A DNA stretch of 64,000 nucleotides from Muricomes sp049840515 (GTDB lineage: Bacteria; Bacillota; Clostridia; Lachnospirales; Lachnospiraceae): NCBI GenBank assembly GCA_049840515.1, contig JASGKW010000009.1:372001-436000 (forward strand). Reading direction: 5' to 3'. Below the pieces are notes generated by a model. The model saw nothing but the letters and a program-made list of their open reading frames with translations. It did no database searches and was not told the origin of the DNA. This document shows, piece after piece, positions 1 to 9,476 of this stretch (position 1 is the stretch's first letter; each line of letters begins with the position of its first letter). The position numbers were made by a program, and so were the translations under genes.

Positions 1-304
1 TGGCACTTCTGGAATATCGGTCAAACTGGCGCTCCAGCCGAAACCTCTTCCCTCCGCTTGTAAAAACAAGAACACCTGCATAGTAATTTGGATTTTCCCA
101 GGGTTCATAGCGGCTGAATTCATCATTCTGTGCCGCTCTGCCCCGTCCTCTCTCCAACCCAAAAAGCATTGCCTTTATAAAGGCGTAAATTGTGGATTTT
201 CCATATTCGTTTTCACCATAAAAAATATGGATACCTTTATTGATGAAAAAGTGCTGTTCTGAAAACTTCCCAAAATTCTTTAAATACAGTTCTCTAATTT
301 CCAT
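1..304 (-). CDS. AAA-type ATPase, amino-terminal part (SbcC/YhaN-like), cut by window edge
   Basis: The frame starts at the ATG at 302-304 and runs off the left edge, so only about 101 residues are visible. They open with MEIRELYLKNFGKF, the first strand of SMC/RecF-type ATPases, followed by a Walker A loop GENEYGKST at residues 30-38. This is the amino-terminal half of the large coiled-coil ATPases that partner SbcD/YhaO-type nucleases in processing DNA ends. The start lies 5 bp after the stop of the nuclease-like gene, so the two genes should be co-transcribed and act as a pair. The subfamily (SbcC, YhaN or RecN-like) cannot be settled from this part. Confidence 0.75.
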   Translation of the reverse strand, partial: MEIRELYLKNFGKFSEQHFFINKGIHIFYGENEYGKSTIYAFIKAMLFGLERGRGRAAQNDEFSRYEPWENPNYYAGVLVFTSGGKRFRLERQFDRYSRSA

Positions 305-309
305 ATTTT

Positions 310-1367
310 TTACTCCGCCGCAAAATTGGTGTCCAACAAAGCCTGCACACCTTCCTGCAAAGCCTTATATTCTATGCTGCCTTCCACGCATCCCTGAAAC
401 TCTTCTATATATTTTCCTATCAGATTATTTCTGTTTTGCTCATATAACTTTTGATAATCATAAGCGGGACGGGTTTCGTCCACAATCTCCAGTATATTTC
501 CATATGTGTCCATGTACCCTGTATCAAATTCTATCGCCGGGTCCCGAAGCCCCCGAAGGATAAATTTGTACATATTTTCTGCTCCCCGCTTTTCTATCTC
601 CTCACGGATGGAGTCTTTCAAACTCCCATTTGTCATGGATTCACTGGTGCGCAATGCCAGATGGATATATTCTCTTTTCGCACAAGGAACAAATTCCGCA
701 AAAGTTCTTCTCTCTGTAATCTCTCCCCGGACATACCCGTGATGTCCTGTATCATTTTTATCCACCGGCTCCAGCGCCCCGGAATAAACCACAAGATTGT
801 CCGCCAAAGCCTGAGGTTTATGGATATGTCCCATTGCAATATAGTCAAACCCGGATTTCTCCAGTATTTCCTTTTTCACAGGTATGTGTCGTTCATCCCC
901 TCCGTGGGCAAGCAGAATTTCATGGGAGTATCTCCCCGGTGCCTTTATATGATACTTCTCCTGATATATCTCCCGGGCGTGATAACTGAATCCATATACC
1001 CCCAAATCCAATGAAGTCAACACCGCGCAACCCATCTCATCTTCCAGCAGGGGATGCACATTGTGATTCCACTCAAACGTTGTGTAGTAAGAATCTTTCC
1101 TTATATAATCATGATTCCCCGCAATAAAGACAACCTGAGTGTGTGATAATGTAGAAAACAAATAGTTTACTTCCTTTAGTTCGCGCAAAAGAGGCTGCCG
1201 GTGAAATAAATCCCCCGCAATCAGTAAAACATCAGTTTTCTCCCTCTCGCACAGTGCTATAATATACGAGAAAGTATCCCACAGTTCCCTGGGCGTTCTC
1301 TCCTATATGCTTCACCGGCATCCGGATTTGCACCCAGATGGACATCAGCAATGTGAATAAACTTCAT
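310..1367 (-). pseudogene. SbcD/YhaO-like metallophosphoesterase (DNA repair exonuclease), frameshifted
   Basis: Family role: Mn-dependent nuclease subunit that works with the adjacent SbcC-like ATPase. The start is the ATG at 1365-1367 behind GGAGGTGCTT. The first residues MKFIHIADVHLGA hold the D-x-H metal motif; the frame then breaks near 1286-1294 and continues in another frame with AGDLFHRQPLL and AGNHDYIRK (GD and GNHD motifs), then LAHGGDERH and MGHIHKPQ further on. A single missing base around the CCC/GGG run at 1287-1293 would restore one protein of about 352 residues. The open part from 1188 down to 310 lacks the first metal motif. Whether this is a mutation or a sequence error cannot be told here. 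Confidence 0.75.
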
Positions 1368-1389
1368 AAGCACCTCCATAGACGAAAGA

Positions 1390-1422
1390 GAGGACGTAAC
1401 CTTCCCTGACAGTTACGTCCTC
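1390..1422 (-). terminator. asnS terminator hairpin
   Basis: GAGGACGTAAC at 1390-1400 pairs perfectly with GTTACGTCCTC at 1412-1422. It lies 21 bp after the asnS stop; the minus-strand RNA continues with a T-rich TCTCTTTC. Confidence 0.7.
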
Positions 1423-1442
1423 AAATCATTGCTCAGCCTTTG

Positions 1443-2834
1443 TTACAGTTCACAATTGTTCACAGTTCTTGGGAACGGTACAACATCGCGGATGTTGGAC
1501 ATACCTGTAAGATACATAACACAGCGCTCAAAACCAAGTCCAAATCCTGCGTGGCGGGTAGAACCATATTTTCTCAAATCCAGATAGAATTTATAATCGT
1601 CCTCCTCCAGATTCATTTCTTTCATGCGCTCAACCAGCTTGTCATAGTCATCTTCTCTCTGACTGCCGCCGATAATCTCACCAATGCCCGGTACAAGACA
1701 ATCCACCGCTGCAACCGTTTTACCATCCTCATTGAGCTTCATGTAAAATGCCTTAATCTCTTTTGGATAATTCGTCACAAATACAGGGCGCTTATATATT
1801 TCCTCTGTGAGGTAACGTTCGTGCTCTGTCTGCAGGTCTGTTCCCCAGGAAACCTTATATTCAAACTTATCATTATTTTTCTCAAGAATTTCTACAGCCT
1901 CTGTATATGTTACTCTTGCAAAATCTGAATTTACTACATTCTGTAATCTGTCCAGCAGACCTTTATCCACGAAAGAATTAAAGAAATTCATTTCTTCCGG
2001 CGCATGCTCAATAACATAGGAAATCACATATTTCAGCATAGCTTCAGCCAAATCCATATTATCATCCAAATCGGCAAACGCAATCTCCGGCTCAATCATC
2101 CAGAACTCGGCTGCGTGACGTGTTGTATTAGAATTTTCCGCCCGAAATGTAGGGCCAAATGTGTAAATACTTCTGAAAGCCTGTGCAAAAGTCTCTCCAT
2201 TGAGCTGTCCGCTTACAGTCAGACTTGTCTCTTTTCCAAAGAAATCCTGGGTGTAGTCCACAGTACCATCCTGGTTCTTGGGCAGATTCTCCATATCAAG
2301 AGTTGTCACGCGGAACATTTCTCCCGCACCTTCACAATCGCTTCCTGTTATCAGAGGAGTATGAACATAGACAAACCCTCTATCTTGAAAAAATTGATGA
2401 ATTGCATATGCAATCAAAGAACGAACACGAAATACTGCCTGGAATGTGTTGGTTCTGGGACGCAGGTGAGAAATTGTTCTGAGATACTCAAAACTGTGGC
2501 GTTTCTTCTGAAGCGGATAATCCGGTGCCGATGCACCTTCTACCACAACCTCATCCGCCTGAATCTCAAATGGCTGTTTAGCCTGGGGGGTGGCAATCAA
2601 AGTTCCCGTAACAACGATAGCCGCGCCCACATTTTGTTTTGAAATTTCTTCAAAATTATCCATCTTATCATGATAAACAATCTGCAGTGTTTCAAAATAA
2701 GAGCCGTCATTCAGAACAATAAATCCAAAAGTCTTAGAGTCACGTATGCTGCGAATCCAGCCCCCTACCGTCACTTTCTTATCTAGATACTTTTCTTTGT
2801 TCTTAAATAATTCCCGAATTGTTATTAAGTCCAT
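1443..2834 (-). CDS. asnS: Asparagine--tRNA ligase
   Basis: Charges tRNA-Asn with asparagine in the cytoplasm. The 463 residues match the usual length. An OB-fold anticodon-binding domain fills about residues 1-110 (KKVTVGGWIRSIRDSKTFGF). The class II catalytic core follows with GSDCEGAGEMF, motif 2 around FRAENSNTTRH and EFWMIEPE, and motif 3 GFGLGFERCVMYLTG near the end. The IEPE acidic motif is typical of AsnRS rather than AspRS. The start ATG at 2832-2834 has GAGGAG upstream. The gene stands alone between two unrelated genes with its own terminator; the 55-bp leader is too short for a T-box. Confidence 0.95.
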   Translation of the reverse strand: MDLITIRELFKNKEKYLDKKVTVGGWIRSIRDSKTFGFIVLNDGSYFETLQIVYHDKMDNFEEISKQNVGAAIVVTGTLIATPQAKQPFEIQADEVVVEGASAPDYPLQKKRHSFEYLRTISHLRPRTNTFQAVFRVRSLIAYAIHQFFQDRGFVYVHTPLITGSDCEGAGEMFRVTTLDMENLPKNQDGTVDYTQDFFGKETSLTVSGQLNGETFAQAFRSIYTFGPTFRAENSNTTRHAAEFWMIEPEIAFADLDDNMDLAEAMLKYVISYVIEHAPEEMNFFNSFVDKGLLDRLQNVVNSDFARVTYTEAVEILEKNNDKFEYKVSWGTDLQTEHERYLTEEIYKRPVFVTNYPKEIKAFYMKLNEDGKTVAAVDCLVPGIGEIIGGSQREDDYDKLVERMKEMNLEEDDYKFYLDLRKYGSTRHAGFGLGFERCVMYLTGMSNIRDVVPFPRTVNNCEL

Positions 2835-2889
2835 TACAAATACTCCTCATCTCATATGTTTTGCTTACAATATTCCCCTATTATAACAC

Positions 2890-3858
2890 TTAGTCCGCAT
2901 GAAATACAATCCCGTTCTGTCTTCGGGCCTCATCAATCACACGTGCGGTGTCCAGAGAATACGTTCTATAGGAATGCTCCACGCATTTTTCCTTTATCAG
3001 TCCTGCAAACGCCTCGATTTCATATATCATATTATTGGAAACAGGGGTATACGAAATTTTCTCTCGTTTTCCGTCTCTGTAAACTATTTCCATCGACTGA
3101 GGCGTCGCGATGCCTTCCAAAATGATGCTTCCCTCTTCCCCAAGAAATATACTGGGATTCACAGAATCTGTTATCTTTGAGTAAATCGTCTCCGCCATCA
3201 TATCTTCATATTGGAGTAACACTATGCCGCTTCCCTCAAATCCATTTTCCAATTTTGTAGAAAATGCTTTTATTTCTTTGGGGCTGCCCAGAAGTCTTAC
3301 AAGTGTGTGGATACAATATACTCCTATATCCATAATCGCCGCATTTGAAAGTTCAGGATTGAATGCATTCAGCACTTCCCCCTGGCGGAACTTGTCATAG
3401 CGTGAGGAATACTGACAATACTCCATGGTCACTCTGCGAAGTTTACCAATCTTAGGCAGATGCTCCTTCAAGAGCTCAAAGGCCGGGTCAAAATCTGGCT
3501 TCATAGCCTCCAGAAGAACCACCCTATTTTCCTTGGCACACTCAAACATTTCCGAAACCTCTTTTTCATTTACCGCAATGATTTTTTCACATAATACATG
3601 CTTCTTATGCTCCATCGCTTTCAATGCCTGAGGACAGTGCGCATACGTAGGTGTCGCAATATAAACAGCATCTATATCCGATTGCAGGAATGTCTCATAA
3701 TCTGTATAAACATTCCCGATATGGTGCTTGCCGGCAAACGCATCCCCCGTCTCCTGCTTTCTTGAGTATACAGCCTGAACAGTCACTTCCGGGACTTGTC
3801 CAACCGCTTCCATTAACCAGTCACTAATAAAATTTGTTCCTACAATCCCTAATTTCAG
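2890..3858 (-). CDS. Gfo/Idh/MocA-family oxidoreductase with a probable CTG start
   Basis: NAD(P)-dependent dehydrogenase family acting on sugars or cyclitols; the substrate is unknown. The first in-frame ATG (3811-3813) would cut off the nucleotide-binding strand. The frame is open upstream to a CTG at 3856-3858, giving LKLGIVGTNFISDWL, the Rossmann start expected of this family, with AGGAGG nine bases upstream and an in-frame TAG just before. I therefore take CTG as the start (about 322 residues). The ATPTYAH, EHKKHVLCEK and MDIGVYCIH segments are the conserved cofactor and catalytic regions, with the family EK lysine at CEK. Confidence 0.85.
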   Translation of the reverse strand: MKLGIVGTNFISDWLMEAVGQVPEVTVQAVYSRKQETGDAFAGKHHIGNVYTDYETFLQSDIDAVYIATPTYAHCPQALKAMEHKKHVLCEKIIAVNEKEVSEMFECAKENRVVLLEAMKPDFDPAFELLKEHLPKIGKLRRVTMEYCQYSSRYDKFRQGEVLNAFNPELSNAAIMDIGVYCIHTLVRLLGSPKEIKAFSTKLENGFEGSGIVLLQYEDMMAETIYSKITDSVNPSIFLGEEGSIILEGIATPQSMEIVYRDGKREKISYTPVSNNMIYEIEAFAGLIKEKCVEHSYRTYSLDTARVIDEARRQNGIVFHAD

Positions 3859-3918
3859 TTTCCTCTACCTCCTACATTCAAAATCCTGTCACATTATTTT
3901 AAATCAAACCTATAATTT

Positions 3919-4407
3919 CTATATAATTTGAAACTTTTCATCCTCTTTCAGCTTTACCACCGTACAGTCGTTGACATAGGTACACTCCGGCAGAATAATG
4001 AGAGCCTGAAGCTCACTCTCATTTGCAGGCAGCGGAGCAAGGTGCCAGATAGCTGTATTAACCTTGACCATAACTCCCTTCGGAACAAGAAACGCTTTTG
4101 TCAGACTTGTGACCGGAACACCAGCGGATGCAGGCGCAACATGAAGAATCATATCATCATTCAATGGAAGTATTATCTCCGGAGTGGTAGTGTGATATTC
4201 AACCTGTTCAATAATCATTTCTTCCGGCTTCTTCACAAGGATAGAAGAAAAACCAATCCGTGTATTATAAGACTCGGTAAGTCTGTCTGGAAAAAATCTG
4301 TGAATCTCTCCGTTCAGTGAATGGCCTGCCGGGTCTGTCATACAATAAAATGATCCAAATGGGGCAAAGCTTTCATGTGTCAGTTCCTCTTTTTTAATTT
4401 TCAGCAT
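3919..4407 (-). CDS. Ureidoglycolate lyase-like small cupin-type protein (DUF4867-like)
   Basis: A 162-residue cytoplasmic protein with no signal or membrane segment. The order ESFAPFGSFY near the start, PLNDDMILHVAPA in the middle and FLVPKGVMVKVNTAIWHLAPLP further on resembles the ureidoglycolate lyase (AllA) fold, where a similar beta-barrel binds ureidoglycolate; Clostridia also hold a related family of unknown function (DUF4867). It is followed, 222 bp downstream on the same strand, by an NCS2 purine/uracil-type permease, which would fit purine breakdown, but no other ureide genes are nearby. Start ATG 4405-4407 follows a GGGAGG-like site. The function is inferred only. Confidence 0.6.
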   Translation of the reverse strand: MLKIKKEELTHESFAPFGSFYCMTDPAGHSLNGEIHRFFPDRLTESYNTRIGFSSILVKKPEEMIIEQVEYHTTTPEIILPLNDDMILHVAPASAGVPVTSLTKAFLVPKGVMVKVNTAIWHLAPLPANESELQALIILPECTYVNDCTVVKLKEDEKFQII

Positions 4408-4500
4408 CTTAATGCCTCCCTTTTATATATCCTGCGATTGATATGTTGTGTATATCTCAATGTACTTATTGTAACAATCCAAGTCCTAAAAATCAACAAG

Positions 4501-4544
4501 CAAAAGGCAGCCCATAAATTTTATTTTTATGTCGGCTGCCTTTT
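4501..4544. terminator. Hairpin terminator downstream of the permease
   Basis: AAAAGGCAGCC and GGCTGCCTTTTTT form a strong stem around a 21-base AT-rich loop. T-runs flank it in both directions; it lies between two minus-strand genes, where it could end the permease transcript. Confidence 0.6.
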
Positions 4545-4629
4545 TTATTTTTTATAAAGAATTTTTGTGTGAGATTAACCTCTCACTGTCTAACATTCAT
4601 TTAATAGCTTGCCACTATTGGGAACAAGC

Positions 4630-6075
4630 TTAGTGTGCGCCTGTTGAAGATTCACCTTCAGCTGCTTCAGCAGCCTTTCCATGTGGTCTGAAGACAAGGC
4701 ATGCAATAACACTTACGATACACACTGCTGCTACTGGCTCTTCAAAGATAAAGTGGAATACTGGAGGGAAGTTCTCTTTAATTCCAGCACTCAGGTTTCC
4801 TACACCATAACCAAGTCCAAGAGTAATTGCAAGAATCAAATCATTCACTGGGTTCATTCCATCCTGAAGAATCATTTTGACACCATTAAGGAAAATCATA
4901 GCGAAAACAGTGATTACCGCACCACCCATTACGCAGTCAGGCATTGCACTGAAAATTGCTCCGATTTTCGGGAACATACCTGCTACAATCAGGACACATG
5001 CTCCAAGAGCGATACAGAATCTGTTGACAACCTTTGTCATAGCTACGATACCTGCGTTCTGGCCAAAAGCTGTACTTGGCAATGCGCTGAAAAGACCAGC
5101 AAGTGCACAACCAACAGCGTCCGCGATAACTCCACCGGAAGTCTCTTCTGCAGTAGCTTCACGGCCAAGTCCGGAAATAGTGATTCCGTTTGTATTTCCC
5201 ATAGTCTCCAATCCAGCTACTATGTAAACTGCCAGGAATGGGAAGATGACATCCATTCTAAACAATGGTGTAATTGCAAGAGGTCTAGGCAGGCTGAACC
5301 ATGCTGAGCTGCTTACGAGGTCAAAGTTTACCATACCCATAACAGCTGCTAATATGTAACCTACGATAACACCAATCAAAATTGCTGTTGCTTTCAGCAT
5401 ACCCTTACCAAAACGGTTAAGAAGTACAACAATCAGGAATACAACGCCACCAACAATCCAGTATTTTGCTGAACCGATATCGCCGGTAACCTGTCCATTG
5501 ACAAGTTTCTCTGCTCCAGATCCACCAACAAAATACTTTGCTCCTGTACCAAGAAGATTGATACCGATAGTGATAAGAACTGCACCGATTACGATTGGCG
5601 GGAAGAATCTCTTCAATTTCTTTAAGAAGATACCCATAATCAATTCAATCAAACTACCTGCAATTACTCCGCCCAGCACATAACCCATAGCTGTCTCGGG
5701 AGCAATCTGTTCTGCCATAAGCTTTGCAGCAATATTCTTCATGGTAGGTACAAATGCAAATGCAGTTCCCATAACGATAGGAAGACGAGCACCGATCTGT
5801 ATAATTCCAAGTTTTAAAGGATATAACTGTAAAAGTGTGACAAGTCCTGATACAAGCATAGCTGCCTGAATCATCATAACTCTCAGTTCCGGAGGGAACG
5901 GTTCTCCACCCTCAGGACTCATTGCCCCTGTCAAAATAAAGATTGGGGCCAGGTTTCCAACAAACATCGCCATAACGTGTTGTAACCCCAGTGGGAATGC
6001 CACTTTAAAAGGTGGTCTTCCATCCAACTGATAAATTAGGTCATACTTACTTGATTTAGCCGTTTCCGTTTTCAT
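4630..6075 (-). CDS. NCS2 family uracil/xanthine permease
   Basis: A 481-residue integral membrane protein with about 12-14 hydrophobic segments. The short signature FGQNAGIVAMTKVVNR in the second half and PIVMGTAFAFVP in the first half are characteristic of the NCS2 (nucleobase:cation symporter-2) family, which imports xanthine, uric acid or uracil. The QNAG form of the signature departs from the QNNG of many xanthine permeases, so the substrate is left open. A consensus promoter lies at 6132-6160. There is no room in the 57-bp leader for a purine riboswitch. The small AllA-like gene downstream suggests a purine link. Confidence 0.88.
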   Translation of the reverse strand: MKTETAKSSKYDLIYQLDGRPPFKVAFPLGLQHVMAMFVGNLAPIFILTGAMSPEGGEPFPPELRVMMIQAAMLVSGLVTLLQLYPLKLGIIQIGARLPIVMGTAFAFVPTMKNIAAKLMAEQIAPETAMGYVLGGVIAGSLIELIMGIFLKKLKRFFPPIVIGAVLITIGINLLGTGAKYFVGGSGAEKLVNGQVTGDIGSAKYWIVGGVVFLIVVLLNRFGKGMLKATAILIGVIVGYILAAVMGMVNFDLVSSSAWFSLPRPLAITPLFRMDVIFPFLAVYIVAGLETMGNTNGITISGLGREATAEETSGGVIADAVGCALAGLFSALPSTAFGQNAGIVAMTKVVNRFCIALGACVLIVAGMFPKIGAIFSAMPDCVMGGAVITVFAMIFLNGVKMILQDGMNPVNDLILAITLGLGYGVGNLSAGIKENFPPVFHFIFEEPVAAVCIVSVIACLVFRPHGKAAEAAEGESSTGAH

Positions 6076-6131
6076 ATATATCTACCTCCACATTAATTAA
6101 CAGCCTTGACCATCGGCTGCATTATCTGTTA

Positions 6132-6160
6132 ATATTATCACACTTACTCAATACAGTCAA
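6132..6160 (-). promoter_or_regulatory. Sigma-A promoter of the NCS2 permease
   Basis: On the minus strand TTGACT (6155-6160), a 17-bp spacer, and TAATAT (6132-6137) preceded by TGA, an extended -10. Confidence 0.75.
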
Positions 6161-6252
6161 CAAAATCTATGCTTGAATTTTGGTTTTTTTACAGCATTAT
6201 GCACATAGATTTCTTATAAGTTAATTATTCTGATGATGAGCGGGCATATTTC

Positions 6253-6281
6253 TTGATTCTGTTTTTTGTCTGTGTTATACT
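6253..6281 (+). promoter_or_regulatory. Promoter of the riboswitch-queT unit
   Basis: TTGATT at 6253-6258, a 17-bp spacer and TATACT at 6276-6281, with TGT just before the -10. Transcription would begin near 6288, giving a leader of about 98 bases that carries a GCTTTGAA/TTCAAAAGC stem and then the preQ1 aptamer. Confidence 0.7.
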
Positions 6282-6331
6282 GTATTTCGCTTTGAAACCT
6301 CGAAAAATGAAGCTTCAAAAGCAAGATAAAT

Positions 6332-6376
6332 CCGAGTGTTCGTGACCTTCCACTCGTAAAACAAAACTAAAGGAGA
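6332..6376 (+). promoter_or_regulatory. PreQ1-I riboswitch upstream of queT
   Basis: CGAGTG (6333-6338) pairs with CACTCG (6351-6356) around the loop TTCGTGACCTTC, followed by an A-rich tail TAAAACAAAACTAA and then the AGGAG ribosome site of queT. The small stem, C-containing loop and A-rich tail that folds back into the minor groove are the layout of the preQ1-I aptamer. Because the tail ends in the ribosome site, ligand binding would be expected to hide it and lower translation of the transporter. The call rests on layout and on the downstream gene; a covariance-model search would confirm the class. Confidence 0.7.
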
Positions 6377-6385
6377 TTTTAAAAA

Positions 6386-6883
6386 ATGAAGAAGTCCAGA
6401 AACATGCAAGTGCTTTTTATGGCACAGGCGGCGATGATTGCTGCCATCTATGTGGTAATCACCATAGTGTTTGCCCCATTCAGTTACGGGGAAGTGCAGG
6501 TTCGTATTTCCGAAGCGCTTACCATTCTCCCAATATTTACTCCTGCGGCTATCCCAGGTCTATTTGTTGGATGCCTTATCAGCAACATACTTGGCGGTTG
6601 TATTCTGCCGGATATTATTTTCGGAAGCCTGGCCACTTTAATCGGTGCTGTTTTCACGTGGAAACTTGGCCGTAAGCGCCCTATTCTGGCCCCCCTGCCT
6701 CCAATTTTATCCAACATGATTATTGTACCGCTTATTCTCCGCTACGGGTACCTGGTACCATTGCCAATTCCCCTTATGATGCTGACTGTGGGCATTGGAG
6801 AAGTGATTTCCTGCGGTATCATGGGTATGATTTTGTACACAGCCTTGAATAAATACAGACATACTATTTTTAGAATGAATTAG
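6386..6883 (+). CDS. queT: QueT-type queuosine precursor ECF transporter substrate-binding subunit
   Basis: A 165-residue membrane protein with five or six hydrophobic segments. It begins MKKSRNMQVLFMAQAAMIAAIY and contains VQVRISEALTILP and GCLISNILGG, which are typical of the QueT family. QueT is the S component of an energy-coupling-factor transporter that takes up queuosine precursors; the shared ECF ATPases and EcfT would be encoded elsewhere. The preQ1-I riboswitch directly upstream supports this substrate and gives feedback control. The gene is monocistronic and ends before a bidirectional terminator. Confidence 0.9.
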   Translation: MKKSRNMQVLFMAQAAMIAAIYVVITIVFAPFSYGEVQVRISEALTILPIFTPAAIPGLFVGCLISNILGGCILPDIIFGSLATLIGAVFTWKLGRKRPILAPLPPILSNMIIVPLILRYGYLVPLPIPLMMLTVGIGEVISCGIMGMILYTALNKYRHTIFRMN

Positions 6884-6926
6884 AATTAATACGCATAAGA
6901 AAATTTTAATTTGACTAAATTACAGC

Positions 6927-6984
6927 AAAAAACCTTATATACCAGCAATTTACTTGTTCATAAATGCCAATATATAAGGTTTTT
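6927..6984. terminator. Bidirectional terminator between queT and the C39 gene
   Basis: AAAAAACCTTATATA (6927-6941) is the inverse of TATATAAGGTTTTT (6971-6984), so the stem is flanked by an A-run and a T-run and can end transcripts from both sides. Confidence 0.75.
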
Positions 6985-6985
6985 C

Positions 6986-9420
6986 TTATTTCACATATCC
7001 TATAAATGTATTCCCGCTGTTCTTTACCATCTCTTCCATGTCATTGATACCGACTGTATTTTCTGCTCCGCTGTCAGGATCAATATAGGTCACGTCTGTT
7101 GTACTGTATCCTGTCAAAAGTATGCCGTGGTCAGAATTTGTCATAGCAATTACCGGAAGTCCCTTATTAATTACATAGAGCACTTGACTTAATGTGCACC
7201 CTGTGAGGTTCACTTTCTTTCCCTTATATTGTTTCATGTATTCCTCACATGCTTCAAAGGATGTCTGCTGTCCCGTCTTCTTAAATGGCTGTGTATCTGT
7301 ATAGTAAACCAAATCCCGGTTTCCTTTTTCCCAAATGTAAGACTGCTCCGAAGAAATAACCACACCTGATACTTGCTCTGCCTTCTGAATTGCGTAGGAT
7401 GCCCTGTCATAAATGGCGGTCAGCTCTCCCATTCCATATACATAATATTTATCGGTTTTCACCTTTCCGTCAAATGCAATCGTCACTGGTTCATTCAACA
7501 TCACCTGTCTGGGCCTTAAAATCTTAGGTGACTGGTCAGAGATTCCATCTGCATATCTCAGCTTCATCTGTTTTTCTTTCAAATCAGTGACATAAGCTTC
7601 CAGAGAGATATTACTTTCTTTTCGCTTAGCGTTGCTGCTGATATAGTCCTGCGTTGTATCTGTGTAAACATCCCCCGATTTCGTGACCCGGTTTAGAGTG
7701 ACAAGATTATCCTCCACAAAAATATCCGAAATATAGGTCCCATCTATAGCGTAAGTTTTCACCACCTTATCCTTGCTGTCTCTGATTTCCATTTTATACA
7801 TGGGCAGTATCTTTTCCCCCGCCACTGTCTTTCCCTTGTCACCGGCCTTCTGATACCCGCAGATAAAATCATTGATTACAAAACCAAGGGGTCTTACAGA
7901 CTCTCCTTTGGGGGCTTCCACAGTCCTGTCTTTACCTGTCTTAAGATTCACAATTCTGATTTCCTTCGCATCCTGTAGAGAACCACTGATCTGATATGCC
8001 AATAAATGACCATCATCTGAAGCTGTATACTGCCCTTCCTTCAAATCCTTGGCCAGTATTTCCTGTTTATCTTTTTCTAAGTCTACCTGGTATAATGTAC
8101 CTCCTGCCAGAACATAGAGCATGTTTCTGTCATGGCTGTAATAAACCATTTTCCCAAGCTCATCTTCAGCAATGGCAAATGACTTATTGCTTGGGATAAA
8201 TGCTTTCTCTTCCACAGAATTTTTCTCAATATCAAAATAATAGATATTTACGCCGACTCTGCCCTCATGATCTCCTCTGTTCATATATCCATACACGGCA
8301 AATACAGTACTTCCATTATCCTCCATGCTGATAATTCTAACTTCATGCTGGTCGTAGCGGCTGCGCACATCATGTCCTTCCCTGTTTGCGAAACTGTACA
8401 CCAAGGACAGTTCGTCTGACTCCCTGTTATACGTCCACAAATCCCGCTCCTGCACAAAAGACACAACTGTTCCATCCTTATTTGTCTCATAGGAGATGTT
8501 TGACGGAGCAATTCCAAGTAATATTCCAGTTTCATCTAACACCTTTTTATTTCCATTGAAAACTTGATTCATATTTCGATTGTAATCCAAAAGATAAATC
8601 TCATCCTCACTCTGTCTGATTCTGAAAAATTCTTTGATATTATAGGTCTCTATCTCACCCTGTTCCCCCTTACATGTGACCTGATATTTTGCAAGTAAGG
8701 AAGTATAAACACTGTTATTCTCTTTGATGCTCCAGTCCACGTCACCAGAAACCTCGGGGACCATACTTCCCCATGTAACCTGCGTGCTGCTTGAATGTAT
8801 TGTCACAGTCTGATAAGTCGTGTTGTCTCCATCTTCATTTGATTCCAGATACTGTGACAATTCCGCGGCATTTTTTCTGCTGAATGTTTTGGAATGGAAA
8901 TTCTCTGCAAAATCTAAACATTTCTTTACTGGGAGTCTTTCTGGTCTCTAATTCTAGTGTAGAAATATATTTGTTTCTTTTCAACCTTTAATATTATCTT
9001 CAAAACAGCCTCAGAAACATTTTCCTTCATAGCACCATTCAAATCCAACCGGATGTCTGAATCTGACAAATCCTTGACTTCTCCCTTATCATAGACATCT
9101 TCCCCATTTAAAGAATACACTTCATATTGAATTGACTGGATAACATTGTCATCCTTTTCCACCGCCATCTCAAGAGTTCTGTTTTTCTCAAGAGGTGTAA
9201 TTGTGTCTCGCATAGCAGTGATATCCATTTCGTCCACATACCCTGCAAGAGTATTTACATTGTCCCCGGCAACCAGAAAAGAAATCCTTGGCAATGTGGG
9301 GTCGCCCAGGTCAACCGTCAAGTCATCTGTTCCCCTATTCGTAATAAGGCTGCTTATAATAATGGCAGCTACAAATACCCCCGCCAAAATTCCAGCCTTT
9401 ATCCACCTCTTTTTTTTCAT
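6986..9420 (-). pseudogene. Membrane-anchored surface protein with C39-type peptidase domain, frameshifted
   Basis: The start ATG at 9418-9420 begins MKKKRWIKAGILAGVFVAA, an N-terminal membrane anchor. After about 164 residues the frame meets a TAA at 8926-8928; the next frame is open from just upstream of that point (PVKKCLDFAENFHSKTF) and runs 640 residues on to 6986, so one base change between about 8928 and 8940 separates the halves. The long middle part is beta-rich, propeller-like, with repeats of the kind KMVYYSHDRNMLYVLAGG. The last 130 residues (GCTLSQVLYVINKGLPVIAM, then DHGILLTGYS and DPDSG) look like the His/Asp part of a C39 papain-like fold. The methyltransferase gene lies 56 bp upstream on the same strand. 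Full product about 810 residues; function unknown. Confidence 0.65.
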
Positions 9421-9476
9421 TTGTCTATCCCCTTTATTTCAAATCTATACTTCAAAACCCGTCACTCTGACCCCCA

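Noticed and set aside
2835..2889. T-box leader before asnS
   Set aside because: The space to the next gene is 55 bp, too short, and there is no T-box sequence.
6076..6160. Purine riboswitch before the NCS2 permease
   Set aside because: The predicted start of transcription leaves only about 50 bases, too short for the aptamer, and no conserved core is seen.
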